Assembly: GCA_914767715.1 (NCBI GenBank)
Contig: OU612072.1
Span: 24,862,001 to 24,926,000 of the forward strand
Reading direction: 5' to 3'
Source: Membranipora membranacea
Lineage: Eukaryota; Bryozoa; Gymnolaemata; Cheilostomatida; Membraniporidae
DNA: 64,000 nt
Part shown: piece by piece, positions 13,192 through 26,330 of the stretch
How the letters are laid out: each line of letters opens with the position of its first letter
Position numbering within the stretch: the first letter of the stretch is position 1
Notes under the pieces: model-generated
What the model saw: only the letters and a program-made list of their open reading frames with translations
Told to the model about the DNA's origin: nothing
Databases searched by the model: none
Translations under genes and position numbers: made by a program

Positions 13192-13440
13192 ATCATATCA
13201 GTGGCAGCAAAGTTAGATATGTTCATCATTGAATATTCATAATCAAATGTACCCCTAGAAGAAAGCTTGTCATTCTGTTTGCTGCATACTATTTTATTTA
13301 ACCAATAATTAAAACCCATTCAACAGATATATAATATAAAAAGTGTATGATATTTTAGCGGATCAAGAGACGTTTCATAGATCGATCGTTCCATTTGTTG
13401 CTTCTTCAGTCAGGTCATTGGTGAAGTGTACGCTTGAGCA

Positions 13441-14470
13441 CTAGTAGTGTCCTTCTACAACAAGAAAAAAATGTTTAGAAAGTAGACAACTACTAACTCG
13501 AGTGTTCAATTAAGTCAAGGCCCTCTTGATACATGACAAGAAATTTTACTAAATTATGCTTCAAATAAATAATTTTAAAAAAATGACACTGCTCTTTGGA
13601 CAGTTATCAAATTGTTACAGGACTCATTCAGACTCACTGCAATGTAGAATCTGAGATATTGAATGGAAATCACTACCCGATTCAAAACCATCTCAACATC
13701 TTCGGAAATACTTGCGATAGGTTCATTTGGTTTTGTTTAATGCAATGAGAGTATTTAATCAAGACTGTTTGTTAGCCAAAATAAGTCAATCCATTTCATC
13801 CTTTGGCAATTCAATTGAGAAATGTGGTGGTGTTTGATAACTTACTGGTTAGCACTCCACGACGAGTCCATAGGTAACTTCTGTAACCGTGTGGCCATCC
13901 ATAATAACCTCCATAGTATCCTTTTGCCAAATAGGGGTGGACCACACGGGGGTGATGAACAACGCCCTTCCTATATGATACAAAATAAAACAGTAAAATA
14001 TGAGTATATTATTATTTGAATTATTATGATTAAAATGCAATGATGTCTCAGGCTAAACAGTTCTCGTGCCAAGAAAGAAAAATCAATAATCCATAACAGT
14101 TTTTGCTGTCCCTCAATTTATTTAACACTCCTCCAGACCAGAATCATGAATTATCATTTATAATAAATTACATTCATTGGAATTTACTACCCGATTGCTA
14201 GCTTATCATTGCATAAAGTCAAATTATAAAAATAATTCTATTCATTTTAGAAGTGCTTGGTGAAAAATTGCTATAGATCAAAACAATCATATTTCCTGAA
14301 AAAGCACAACCACAGTACTCGTAGGGGGAACTTTGTAATGAAATTATTTGTGCATACACCTTGCACCTTACACCTTACATCTTACATTGTACACATTATT
14401 GTACTTACACCTCAGCCAGAGTTACAGAGATGAGAGACAAAACAGCAATCAGCAGACAAACAACCTTCAT
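13441..14470 (-). CDS. Secreted Tyr/His/Gly-rich basic peptide 3 (three coding exons)
   Basis: The exons are 14470-14409, 13970-13846 and 13454-13441 (62+125+14 nt, 66 aa). The signal peptide starts MKVVCLLIAVLSLISVTLAE. The mature peptide contains GVVHHPRVVHPYLAKGYYGG, then YYGWPHGYRSYLWTRRGVLT, and ends KGHY. The 62-nt signal exon, the intron phases 2 and 1 and the tiny final exon are identical in layout to peptides 1 and 2, though the residues differ (His and Trp added, fewer GY repeats). An AATAAA lies about 145 bp past the stop. It is a divergent third member of the cluster; its function is unknown. Confidence 0.75.
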
Positions 14471-14751
14471 ATTGATAGTCAGCAGTTTATCTTGCTTCAA
14501 AAGTAAAAGTCAAAGAAGTTTGCAAAATACAAAAATTTGAAGGCATCTATGATCGGAGAATTATTAGTTTCAAAAAATGTATTTACCTTAGCGTGGCGTC
14601 GGATTGGCCAAAGTACGAGACATAAGGAAGACAGACAATTGACAATTTGACAATTTGACATTTTTCTTACAAGCTTTTTCACAAAAAAATATCTTGCAAC
14701 AGTTCTTTGGTATCAAGAAAGAACAAAGTGTTTGAGTTGATGTTTGCTTAC

Positions 14752-14803
14752 CGTCGAAGAATGGAGGAGCTATGACAGAGTTAGAAGAGAAAGAACTTTT
14801 ATA
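14752..14803 (-). promoter_or_regulatory. TATA box and noncoding first exon of peptide gene 3
   Basis: TATAAAA is at 14803-14797 on the minus strand. A noncoding exon would end at 14752 with a GTAAGC donor and join an acceptor near 14500, just before the ATG exon. Confidence 0.5.
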
Positions 14804-14809
14804 TGTTGG

Positions 14810-17800
14810 CCGTTAATCGCCTGCTCAATTAGGGTATTATCTCGGCAAAGCATTCACCCTTAGATTTACATAATATTCCTGTCTAGACAAAAGAAATAGA
14901 GGTAATGTCAAAATACGCTTTTATATTTATGCTGTGTTTACAACCACCTATATTCCAGTTTGGATATGAGATAACAGAAATTCAAATCGGAGGGAAATCA
15001 AGGTATTATAGTATCTTATTGACAGTCCCAGGGTAGGATTTATAAACATCGAGGACAGTCTTTGGCCTTAATACAGCGAACAGCATCATTTCCAGTCAAT
15101 GCGCTGCATAGGATGATCATGAAACATTTGATATTCGAAATTCACAGCTGGACGGGGTAGCTTTGGATTTTGAATTATTCCTTGGGAATTTATTACCTAT
15201 TTTTTTAGCCAAAAACAAGTGATAGCGCGGGTTGTTACGGCAACGATCTGTTTGTTACTTACCTGCAAACCAATGCCAAGACCAAGACAGTCTGCTCTTC
15301 CTTGCTCATACATACAATAGCATTTATATCAACAAGAACAAAAGAAACCAACAATGAGCCAATTGGATACTGTTAAGACACAAATAACTTGTGTGACCGA
15401 TCAGTGTCTAGGTCGTCATTGTACCCAGTAGGTTAACGGGGCTACTTTTAATCTATGAAGTAAATCCTTCTAAATACTTCCACTTAACTCTGCCTCTGGA
15501 ATGAAATACTGTAAACCTGAGAGATAGAATCTAAAGCAAGTCAATAGTCACTAAGTACCACTGAACCTACCCGATGAATCTTTGACTGCTTTCTCTAAAT
15601 TAAAAAAGAATGAGGACCACAAGGGCAAGGTAATATAAATACTAGGAAGCTCTTTTTATCATCATATTTTCTTTGTGATGGAAATTCATAATCTATAACT
15701 CAACATGTTATTTGATAAAAAATATTTGAATTCTCATTGCTGTTAAATTAGTAATGGACCAGCGAAGACAAATGTGCCACATGAACTAATGAGAACAGAA
15801 GCAGCTAGAAGCGATATATTAGCATTTGAAAAAAACTCATCAGTTTGAATTCTTCACCAATAGGGTTTGCAAGCAATCTTGCTGCATGCGCCACATGTGG
15901 TCAACAGACAATAGATCTAGAATTTTAGGCCAATTTGAAATGGACCCAATTTCAACACTATGTCGAGTGTTTTAGTGATGACAGTTCTGATCATCATAAT
16001 TGTTAAAATATGCTGCAGCTAGACAGGGAGATATGATTACTGACATTGGCAATCAAGCTGGTCGAGACATCAATCTTTTAAATTGATGTCAGCTGCTGCA
16101 GCTTGCTTGATTTAGCAGGTTGCCTGATAATTATTTTTGTTAGCAAAATACCCCAAAACTATTGTTGTTGCTTCTCAATCACAATATTGGAAACTTACAC
16201 TACTTATATTCTTATGTAATCTTCCCAACATTTTTGATGATTGCATAAGCAAATTGAATTATCAGCCTTAGGCGATGTAATCCAGACAAACAAGGCCCTT
16301 ATACAGCACCCCATTACCCAGCTACTGTCTAAACCCAACGTCAATATCCTGTGAATTAAAACCTGGAAACCAATCATGTCTTTAATAACATGATCTTTCT
16401 TTACCTGAGGCCCGAGAAAACAAGTACATGGAGCCCTGATGTAACATGGATCGATTACTTAACAACTGGTCCGCAATGAAATCCTGACAGTGATCAAGAA
16501 CAAATGGGGTAACATTTGTTCAGCCTTTGCAGATATAAGTATATATATACAAGTCTAAATTATGATAATTATATTAAATATCTAAGCATTTATTAATCTA
16601 GTTTAAACTAGGAATTGGTGTGTCTCCAAGTTTCGCTGGGAGCTTTTTTTGACATGATTCGGAGTTTTCTTTTTTTATTCCCCAGGTATATAAAAATGAT
16701 TAATTTATAGTGTTGTATCTTTAAATAACATATCTAGGCATCTAACTAGCCGGCTCTTCTGTGAGTGAAATCAAAATTCACAGTTTTTCTGTTAAACTAT
16801 TTCCAAACATTTCCTAACTTCGATATTTGAAATGGCAGAATCCACTGGTAAAACCGTTATATAAAAAATTTGTATGTTTGACAGTTCATAGCACAAAATG
16901 AATTGCTTCAAACTTTCATTTTAAATACTGTAATCATGGTTGGTTGGTTGGTTGGTTGGTTGGTTTATTTTGTCACAAACATTAGGTATGCTGCGAGATC
17001 GAGTGTTTATATTATTGTTAGATGACTAGTGGATTAAAAAATATCTTGTAATATCAAAATCAAGTGTCAATCAAGAGGAATGAGTCTTTACCCCAGGCAG
17101 TTCTGTATTTAAGGCTGCGATATCTGCCTGAGGGGAGTTTCTCAAGAAAATTGTTTAGAAAATGTTTGACATCATGTATTATCTGCAGGGCCAGGTTCTT
17201 TGTACGTTTTGATATGACTGAATCTAGGTCCCCAATATCAAGGCCTAGTCATCATTTTTTTCTTTCATAATCTTGTTTATATTTATGAAGAGTATAAAAT
17301 TATAATTTAAATCATATTTGAGTTGTTATCAGTATTATTTTTTCATGAGTTATGTTGAATTTTCATCTGGTACCCTGATATATAAATAAAATTTTAATAA
17401 TTATCAACTATTATAATCAGCTCCACAGCACTCAATGATTCAGCACAATATTATTGGATAGCATAAAAAAGAACTCCATACCCTTGCATGATAAAAATTT
17501 TGCAGATTTTCGTTTTAGAGTACTTTCTCTTTTTTTAGCTTATTTTATCATCACAAAATTATCAGGTGTGGGATCTCATCCAAACTGAAATAAATCCACT
17601 GTTCCATTAGCGCCCATTCTTTGATTTATTTGAGATTTGTCGCCATGCATATATCTTTCTCACCAATCACAGCCGTCAATTGGAACAAAATCACATCTGA
17701 TTAATAAATGTAATAAAACCAGACGCATTAAATCAACAGATTCGTCCAAATATGCCAGAGGCTTTTCAATCATTTCTTAGATAACCCCATCGGTAAAAAC

Positions 17801-20800
17801 AAGAGGTGCATTTATGTTGTTAGGGACTGAAAACCAATATTACAATCATTGGTAACCACAGGTTTGGCTGCAGATTAGGATATGACCGCATCAGATATCA
17901 CATATCCAGATGTATCCCATGCAGGCTGCGGCCAGATCAGAAAATTTTCATAGCACTTTATTGTCTTTGAACACAGTTACTGTGAGTAACTTGACAAATT
18001 GCAGTTGCTTGCAATTGATAATAAACACCCTCAATACTTGAAAATGTTGGTCAGACAATGACATAAAGTATTATTATATCATCTAGCTGCAAAGGTTTCT
18101 AGATAGAGGTCAAGTCACATCAATAACCTCGTATCCCTGACGTGTAATGCAAGGTTACATTCTCATTATCATTGCGGTTTTCTTAATTCAGGCTTCATCC
18201 TCTCAGATTCAGAAATGTGCAGGCTCTTGAAATCAGATTTTTACAGTTTGCCTTTTTTCCAAGTTGCTTCTCTTCTATTCATCTCACAGGTACAACAAAT
18301 TTTGTGACATATAATTTCAATACGTGACAACATCAGACAATGATCTAACAATAGGAAACCAGTTTTTCCATAACCTAGGAAAGTGAGATAGTCAGCTGAT
18401 GGTTTAGGGTTATTATTTAGGGACTCATAGATTTGGAGTTGCCTATTCATTGAACATCTGAGCTCTTCTAACACCCTGGGCACAATAGATTGTATTAATG
18501 ACAAATGTGTATATGATGAGTACCAGAAATAGACCACCAGTCTTAGCAAGCCATAAGCAGGCCCTTGTTCTTAGGAAGGCAGAGACGCTCCGTCTCCCCT
18601 TCTGCTCAATAGAGTGGCCTAAAAATTCTATAATCAATTATTCCATGTGAGAATCAACTCATTTAGACCATATGTTATTTTTATCATTAAGACAGTTAGG
18701 AGGCTGGGGTTTAACCTCAGCTTACAGTACCTAACTTGTTGTTACTTCACACCCTCAAGAATTTCTGCCTCCCTTACCAGTTTTCCTCAAGTACATCCCT
18801 GGTAAGATTGTGGATAGTTTAACCACATTACCTTAGGTGCAAAACACGAGATGAATGTTTTAAAAAAACTCATATTACTTTGTAACAACTGGTCAAGCGT
18901 TCAAGTCAGCAAGCAGAAATCCTCTTTCTTCACATCCTTCTTCTCGCAACTTCTACAGTTAGTGATAGAATACAAATCAATCAATCACAAGTATAATATA
19001 ACCACCTCAGTTTTATTCCAATGTACCTGCTAAACAAATGAGTTGCAGTGGTATTGCATCATGTGTACACTACTATTGTCTTTGAGATCACCTGAATTTG
19101 GTCTCTGAGCAGCGTCAGGGAATAATTTTTTTAAACCATATTTAGGCCCAGAGTAAGGATATGTGTGGTCATAATGAATATCCAGTTGCCGAAATTACGG
19201 TGATATCAACAGATTATAAAATAAACTCTCCCAGTTATGTAGGGAAAAGCTGAAATGGAGCAAATTTATAGATCACTGAATGTAGTACAGGAGCTGTAAG
19301 TTCACATGAGTTGTTGACTTTTATACAAAGGAGAGCAGTCTTAACTAAAAATATAGACAACCAGCTGCTTCTTTGAAATGATGATATGGGCCAGTCTCTT
19401 GTTTACCTGCACCTGGTTTTTTAACTCAAAATTGCAGAAATTCACTCTTGGGCAAAATCTGTTCTAGCGCAGTTGAAGCTTTCATTGAAAGCATAGCTTT
19501 AGTGTTTTGGTATTACAAAGTGTTCTATTTTAAACTGCACTAAAATCCTATAATTGCTGCAGTACAGCTTTTAATAACCAACCATATTTATTTGCATAAC
19601 AATTGATTTAAACTCAGACCATCATACCATTTTTATAAACACCAGTGTCATTTGAGTTGCCAACCTGGCACATCCGTAATGAAGAACTTAAACTTTATAC
19701 CCTATACCTTTACACCTTCTCCTATTCTATTTTATGGAGTTTTAAGCCTGCACTCTTTGATACAACATGTAAGTAATACTATTGTGATAAATTTGTTATA
19801 TTTGATATAGATGATTTTTGACTTTATTACAATTTGATGTAAAACTCTAATGACAACATTAATTATGTAAACACTGCAGTGCCATCTTTTCAATGTTCAA
19901 TGCTCATAATTGTTCATTAATTTGTAGATAATCGCACTCAATGACTTCTCAATTAAATCACTCCCAACACGATTCTGTGATCTCAATATACTATCTGATT
20001 TATACTTAGCGGCTGAATAAACTAATGTTTGTGAGTTTTTAATTATTGCCAGCTTTTATCCAATCTGTTCTATTTTTATGTCACAAGCCTTCTATTTATA
20101 CACTGTTATCAATGTCATGTCATTTTGTTCGTTGACCTATTTACATATACACATGTTTTAATCACACTTTCCTTATTATACAGGGTACAAAAATAATAAA
20201 AGCAAGAAATCACATCCCTCTGCTAATGTTGCCATTATTCGGCCGTCAGGATTAATCCAGTACATTAAGTTTCAGTCCCAATAATGAGCAAAATATGAAA
20301 GCCATCAAAATACATTTTTGAGAGGTTTGATGGATATTTTGGCGGCGAGCCAGCAAAGTGACAGGTTGAAAGACATACTACTTTGTTTGGGATCAGAATA
20401 ACGGAATATGGCATGTGTTTATCACATCTAGGTATTAGGTATTAGGTCTTCTATCAAGATAGGGCAGGAAAAAAAACATAAACTATGGCCTATAATTAAA
20501 ATATCAGTTTGATGGTAACCATAGATATAAAAACAGTTTACAGTCATGTGATACCAAGCCAATGGTCTATAGTCTAGATTTTAGATTTTCTAAATTCCTA
20601 GACCTGAGGCTAAAGCTGCTATCATATTATTGGACAGACAGGAGCATAATGACCAATCTAACTTCCTTTTTATATCCATTGATGATAACATACCAGTGCA
20701 ACATGACCATAATCATTATGTGTCATAAATAACATGTGTCACAGTAGCGTAGCCAATACATTACGCAATGTGTTCAGTTTTACGCAATGCCATTTCATCA

Positions 20801-20990
20801 CTGTTTATATGCTGGTATGCTAAGCACTGATAGTACATGATGAGATGCTGATATTAGCATACTAATTAGTTAGTCTATCGATAGCGCAATCTAATTGAAT
20901 TTGTAGTAGTTAGTATGAGGAAGTTAGATTGGCGCTAGTAGAAGTACACTATAGAAGCATAACTGTTTAAATAACCTAGTAATCGTTATA
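14810..20990. other. 6-kb gene-poor interval
   Basis: No ectodomain, signal or tail exon of either local family is visible here. It holds a (TTGG)n tract at about 16938-16966 and many A/T runs. An open frame at 18241-18549 on the minus strand (102 codons) lacks recognisable motifs and is probably chance. Confidence 0.4.
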
Positions 20991-20993
20991 GTG

Positions 20994-22460
20994 ATGTTTG
21001 TAGTTGGACAACAAGGCTCTATCAAACATACACTGCTAATTCTCATATATCTAGCTGGTCTCTCATCAGGGGACTGGGGTAAGTTACTGCTTGGTCATTT
21101 TAGATATTTGAACTTCAAGTCAGTGCGTATTACATTGTTAGTAGAATACTACATGTTCTTCAAATTAGTAGCGGTAGAGCGTTTTCGATTGGGTTACAAA
21201 ATCAATGCTTGGCTTTGTGTACCATATATGGTCCACAAGTGAGGAATTTTTGCTATAATATTAGATACATATGTTTAAGGTTGGATTGTCTATGACTGTG
21301 TCTCACCAGACGGCGTCTCACCTTCAGTAACCTGTAAGTATTCAGATCAGACAAGTAACTACATAGATGTGTCAGCTGTCGACTTCTGGTGCTGCCACAA
21401 GGAGATAAAGAACTCAAACATCACCAAAGTGTCGTGTCCATCTTCTACTGACTATAAGTGTTTGAGTTGGGATGGCACTGGAGTGAAGGCTGATGTCGAC
21501 CCTAATACTGTCGCGTCTACATATATGCCGCCTTCTTCTGATGGGTTAAGGTATGATTCACCATTGATAAAGTTAACCTTCACCCTTCCTGTACATATTG
21601 GGAAGATACACAGATATATGTTACCACTTCAACCAGTTGGGTGACACAGCTCTGACTAGAAATCCCCTTTATTTCCAATGTGCTGTTTTTTCATGCCTTT
21701 TAAAGACATTCCACAGCCTAGCCCCATAGATGTATTGCGTCAAATGCTTTTAGTTTCTTATCTCATTGCCCTATCTCTAATGAGGCTATCAAGATCTAAT
21801 TATGTTATAGACTTTCATCAAAGTTGCTCATAGCCGGAGGCTGCCTTATTGTGGTAGCTGTCTTATCCGGGTTAGGCATATACTTCTGTATGAGGAAGAA
21901 GAAGCGTGGTGAAGACAGAATCCAGAATCCAGTGTCGCTAAAATCTAACCCACAGCCTACTGGTATGAAGTCAAGGTTATTTTTTGTGTGTTTTTATTGA
22001 TGCCCGTTGCTCACTACAATTTCTTCAAATCCACTTATAAGTAACCACAGGAATGTCCCTAAAGTATCAATGAGTTCTGTGTCAGATATCTGCCTAGAGA
22101 ATGAGTTCATGTCCTCTGTAATGGAGATTTATTGCTATGATTAGGTTTATTGGGTTAATTAGCATCGGCAGTCCAAACATTAAAACATTTATGTTCACAA
22201 CTCATTACTCGCAAGCACAAAAAGTATATGCTTTTTAAAAATCGTCAACATAGAGGCAAATTACATGGTGGTGATGAGTTGGACAACTGAAATGAGTTAT
22301 TATTATTGCTGTGCATAAAAGGAACGGAAAATCATTATCTACAGGCTATGCTTGCAGATGTTCTTCCTACGAACAACTCCAATATTTATTATTGTTATTT
22401 TGTATGTTTTTAGTTTCAACTGATGTGAACACGAACAATCCTCTCATTGGTGCCCCGTAA
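20994..22460 (+). CDS. Shisa/STMC6-like membrane protein, unit 1, short tail without PY motif
   Basis: The exons are 20994-21078, 21280-21550, 21811-21962 and 22414-22460 (184 aa). Exon 1 is a signal peptide (HTLLILIYLAGLSSGDW). Exon 2 (residues 29-118) is the ectodomain: YDCVSPDGVSPSVTC, then DFWCCHKE, then the glycosylation site NIT before SC, and a sixth Cys in YKC. Exon 3 has a hydrophobic helix (LLIAGGCLIVVAVLSGLGIY) followed by the stop-transfer MRKKKRGED. The last exon codes VSTDVNTNNPLIGAP and a stop, so it lacks the PPxY tail of its paralogues. A second good acceptor at 22498-22499 with the same phase opens an alternative 46-codon terminal exon (DPVGAPEDRSG..., stop at 22637-22639), also without PPxY. 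Family assignment rests on the six-cysteine CC pattern. Confidence 0.8.
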
Positions 22461-22639
22461 ACTACTGTATCATTGACCATGTCTCAACATACCTTACAGA
22501 CCCAGTTGGTGCTCCAGAAGACCGCTCAGGTGTCCCAGAAATGTCTCACAGATTCCACAAACTCTGCAAAACAATAACTTACCTTCCATCAATATCATAT
22601 ACCAAAGGTTTTTATGTCGATGCTTTATGTCTTGTCTAG

Positions 22640-23940
22640 TCAACATCATACTATTGCATATTTGAGGCGATTTGTGATTGTCATCAGTATTATGTGTCTG
22701 ATTTATAATTCAGTCCACAAATCAAACGTGCCATGCTGACTCTGCTGACTGTAACTCTGTCTGCACGTTAGCCTATATAGTGCTCAGAGCAAAAACCTCC
22801 ATCAATGCCATCATACAAGTACTCTTTTGCCGGTCAGTCAGATTGTCCAATTATTCTTTCAGCGCTCATTTCAATATTCTTTCAGATTTAATTATTATTG
22901 TTGGTGGGGCAAATAATGATCAGTCAATTCAGTAACAGCATGCACACTGCTCAATGCAACAATCCCAATGTGAGAGGATTAGTTTGTGATTGACTGGGAT
23001 GATCGAACTATCAGACAAATATATATATATTTCCAGTTTAGCAGCCGTTTATTTTCTGTTATTTGGAACTTATCAGTTTTTCACAAAAAAATTAACAGGT
23101 CACATTACATGGCATACAAGAACGGCATCCACAAATGTCTAAATTGATATTCATAGCCATTCAGAAGTACCAGCAGAAAAATTCCTTAAATTATCCTGAG
23201 TTGTCCCCTTTTTGACAGTGGGGAGAAAACTTCTTTTCTCATAATTTTTTTAATTTTTTTACTGGTCGTTGAATTATTTGGAAGAAAGCAAGCAAGATCC
23301 ATTTTTTTTGCTCAAATTTATAGTCTACAACAGGATTTATTCAAATGATAAAAGGATCTTTTGAGTTTGGTCGCTCTCTTGTAGGTAATTCCAAAATTGT
23401 AGGTGAAGGTACGTATCAATGTATTTTTTTATTTATGATTATTTCTAATAAACTTTAATACACACATTTGCTGATAATACCACTAGATGTCATCGCTAGT
23501 AAATCTGCGACCTAATTCAATGATCCACTGACCCATCAACCAAGTGTACCGAGGGTCATTTATCACAGACCAAGCGCTTTAAATGACTCAAACACATCCC
23601 CACTTTGAAGATTGCTATCAAACTATATAATATTGTTGACGCTTATCATAATCTCTGCTGTGATGTGAAGTTGGTGTTGTCTCCCTTGGCCAAAGGTTAA
23701 GGAGTAAGAGGTTTGGCGGTAAAACTTTAATTGCTGATAACATTATTCACTGTAACTATACGTTTGTAGAAGTTGAAGAACAAAATACATAAATCATCTT
23801 GTTTCAGCATCATTAGTATATTTTTTCCTGTAAATTTGCTCAGTTACAAGCTGTTCACTGATTGTGGTGCTACTAGTTTTATAACAACTCCAGCTCTGCA
23901 GTACTTTGTTTAACTTGATATATTTTGCACATCAATAAAC
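22640..23940. other. 3' flank of unit 1 with conserved block
   Basis: No exon is seen. The segment 23198-23233 (GTTGTCCCC...GGGGAGAAAACTTC) recurs downstream of units 2 and 3, marking the duplicated segment. Confidence 0.4.
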
Positions 23941-23947
23941 AGACATT

Positions 23948-26330
23948 ATGCAGTAAAGTGTCGACATACGGGTCAAGATATTTCAGAAGCTTCTAATCCT
24001 GACTTGCATACTTCATTTCAGCCTTGGAGATAAGAGTGAGTACGAAATTTTTAGTATAGACTATAGACTATTTAATTTTTTGTCTCTGCAAATTATCATC
24101 ATCTCTCGTGCTGTGCTAGGAAAAGCCTTGACCGCGATGATCCACAACAATATCACGTACTGTAGGGTCCCATTGTTTTAGGTTGCTGTTTCTTTTATTT
24201 AACACAGAAATATTGCCAGTAAATAATCGTTCAGCTGACAAAACAGTTGGGTGCTACTTTTTCGGTGATGAGAAAGTGGCTAGATTTAGTCTTATATCTT
24301 GCTTTCCTAGCTTGTGACGATGCTTACTGAACTGAGGTAGAGAACGAATAACTTGACAGTATAGCGAAAGCAAAACTGTGTGAAATAATACTTAGCACCT
24401 CATGGCACGCCGTTTTTTGTCGGCATTCTTATAGACACATAGACATCTGCATACTACTTTCCAGGTTGGATATACTATGAATGTATATCACCAGATGGCG
24501 TATCCCCATCAGCTACCTGCAAATACACTGACCATGATAGTAACTGCATAGATGTGACTCAAGCTGATACATGGTGCTGCCATGAGAAAGATTGGCGCAC
24601 AAACCTGACCACAGTTTCATGCACTTTTTGCCAAAGTCAATATTGCTGTCACACTGCGGTGGCAACAGCTGTGAGAGTGGAACTTGAACCTGCTACAGTT
24701 GGTTCTACTCATAGGCCATGGATTGAACCAGAAAAAGATCGGAGGAAATCTCCTCCACTAAGTTAAGAATGAATGCATAAAAGCCAATCCTAACTAGAAA
24801 TGGTTTGCACCCCTTGTTGTAACAAAGTGATGTTGCATGACATCCCTCAGACACAAACGTTCAGAGGCGTAACTTCCATACTGCACCTTATGTAGACGAC
24901 ACTGCATGGTTTGAGGTCCATATTAGTAAATTTATAAAACAACACAAGCCAAAGCTTCCTAGTCATGAATCATGACTTTACCAAGAAATGTTAATGGCTC
25001 GTTGGTAGGAATTCAATGACAATAATGACAATAACATTATTAGGAGAGTCACAAATAACCTACTGAAGCATTCCTAACACCGTTAAAAATTTATCCAAGC
25101 CAAAGCCATGGCTTAATTATTTTGTTGAAGATTTTATTGATAATCATCTCACCTTTGATATACACTACGAAAGGCGGTTACTCTAGAAATTGCTCAAAAT
25201 TTAGGCTTTATGACTTTTTTAGAGTTCATCTGACGATCGCAGGTGTTGCTTGTGCAGTAGTAGTGGGTATGGTTGTTCTAGGATGCTGCTGTGCTAGATG
25301 TTGCAGGGACACTGAGAGTCGACCAACAGAATCAGATCCCACTCCCTTCCACCAGACGGCCTGCTGGTAAGTTGTAGACAAGATCAGAGGCAGCACAGGA
25401 GTACTTACGATTTACTGGCATGCATACTGTACAATGAAATCATTATTTGGTAGCCTGGGCATCTAACGTCATCTCAAGCCCTGACTAAACTTGTAGGAAG
25501 GTTAAAAGTATGCTTTGATAATTTCTCAGAACTTATTGATGACATGCTCAGTAGAACTGATATTCGTCTTCACTTACAACTGATTTTACGTCAAAACTGG
25601 TATCAACTTGATCGCGTAGAGCATGCCAACTGTAGTCACATCAAGGACAACTTTGATATTGCGCCTTACAACTTACACTGTCATCAGCGCTCTTTGCTTC
25701 ACTGAATTACTAATAAATTTGTATAATGCCCTCCGATTGCAATCAACATAATAGAAGCTGAACTTGATCAGGATATTTTCTGTTGGAGTCGAGTACATGC
25801 GCTAGATTGCATTTTTTAATTATTATTATTATCATTGTTATTAATTTACGACTCAGCTGAATTTACTATTCCTAAGAGAAAAGATGCTCACCAGGTCCCA
25901 TCCTACATTGAGGCTACAGCATTACCAGAGCTGACAATACTTGGTGCTTCTTACAATACAACCGGGTTGGCAACTCATCCCTCTGTTCCAACAACACCAG
26001 TGGAATTTCCTCCCCCACCTAGCTATGAAGAGGTAAGATACTGACAGAAGCTGTGTTCACATTCAAGCTCTGCATCAAGCTCCAAAACCCCTTGTCTCAA
26101 GTTTTAGCTTTCTTCAATCTCTACCCATATACTATTTCCAGACTGAAATACTGATGTCAGGATTCCAATCTATTTGAATCAGAGTAAGAGCTGAAAGGAG
26201 AGTGCTTCCACCACCTTACATGCTCATTAACTTTTCATCTCAAGGACACAGATTCATATTCTCATTTACCGGGTAGCGTATCATGTTATTTTTGTTGCAG
26301 ATAACTGAATCGGAGACCCGACTGTCATAG
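23948..26330 (+). pseudogene. STMC6-like unit 2, broken by nonsense and splice-site lesions
   Basis: All five paralogous exons are present: 23948-24035 (signal), 24465-24762 (ectodomain), 25223-25366 (transmembrane), 25851-26032 (tail with QVPSYIE and PPPPSYEE) and 26301-26330. The signal exon aligns with that of unit 3 but reads ATG CAG TAA, and it has no other ATG. The ectodomain donor is TT where GT is expected after CTAAG. The transmembrane exon is 144 nt against 152 in unit 3, which breaks the phase. The tail-exon acceptor reads CG instead of AG. The ectodomain also carries extra cysteines (SNC, TFC, YCC). Together these make a normal product unlikely, though the individual frames remain open, so inactivation may be recent. 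An unseen alternative first exon could rescue only the first lesion. Confidence 0.75.

Noticed and set aside
18241-18549. 102-codon minus-strand frame
   Set aside because: No motif, no paralogue, and an overlapping open frame on the same strand; probably chance.
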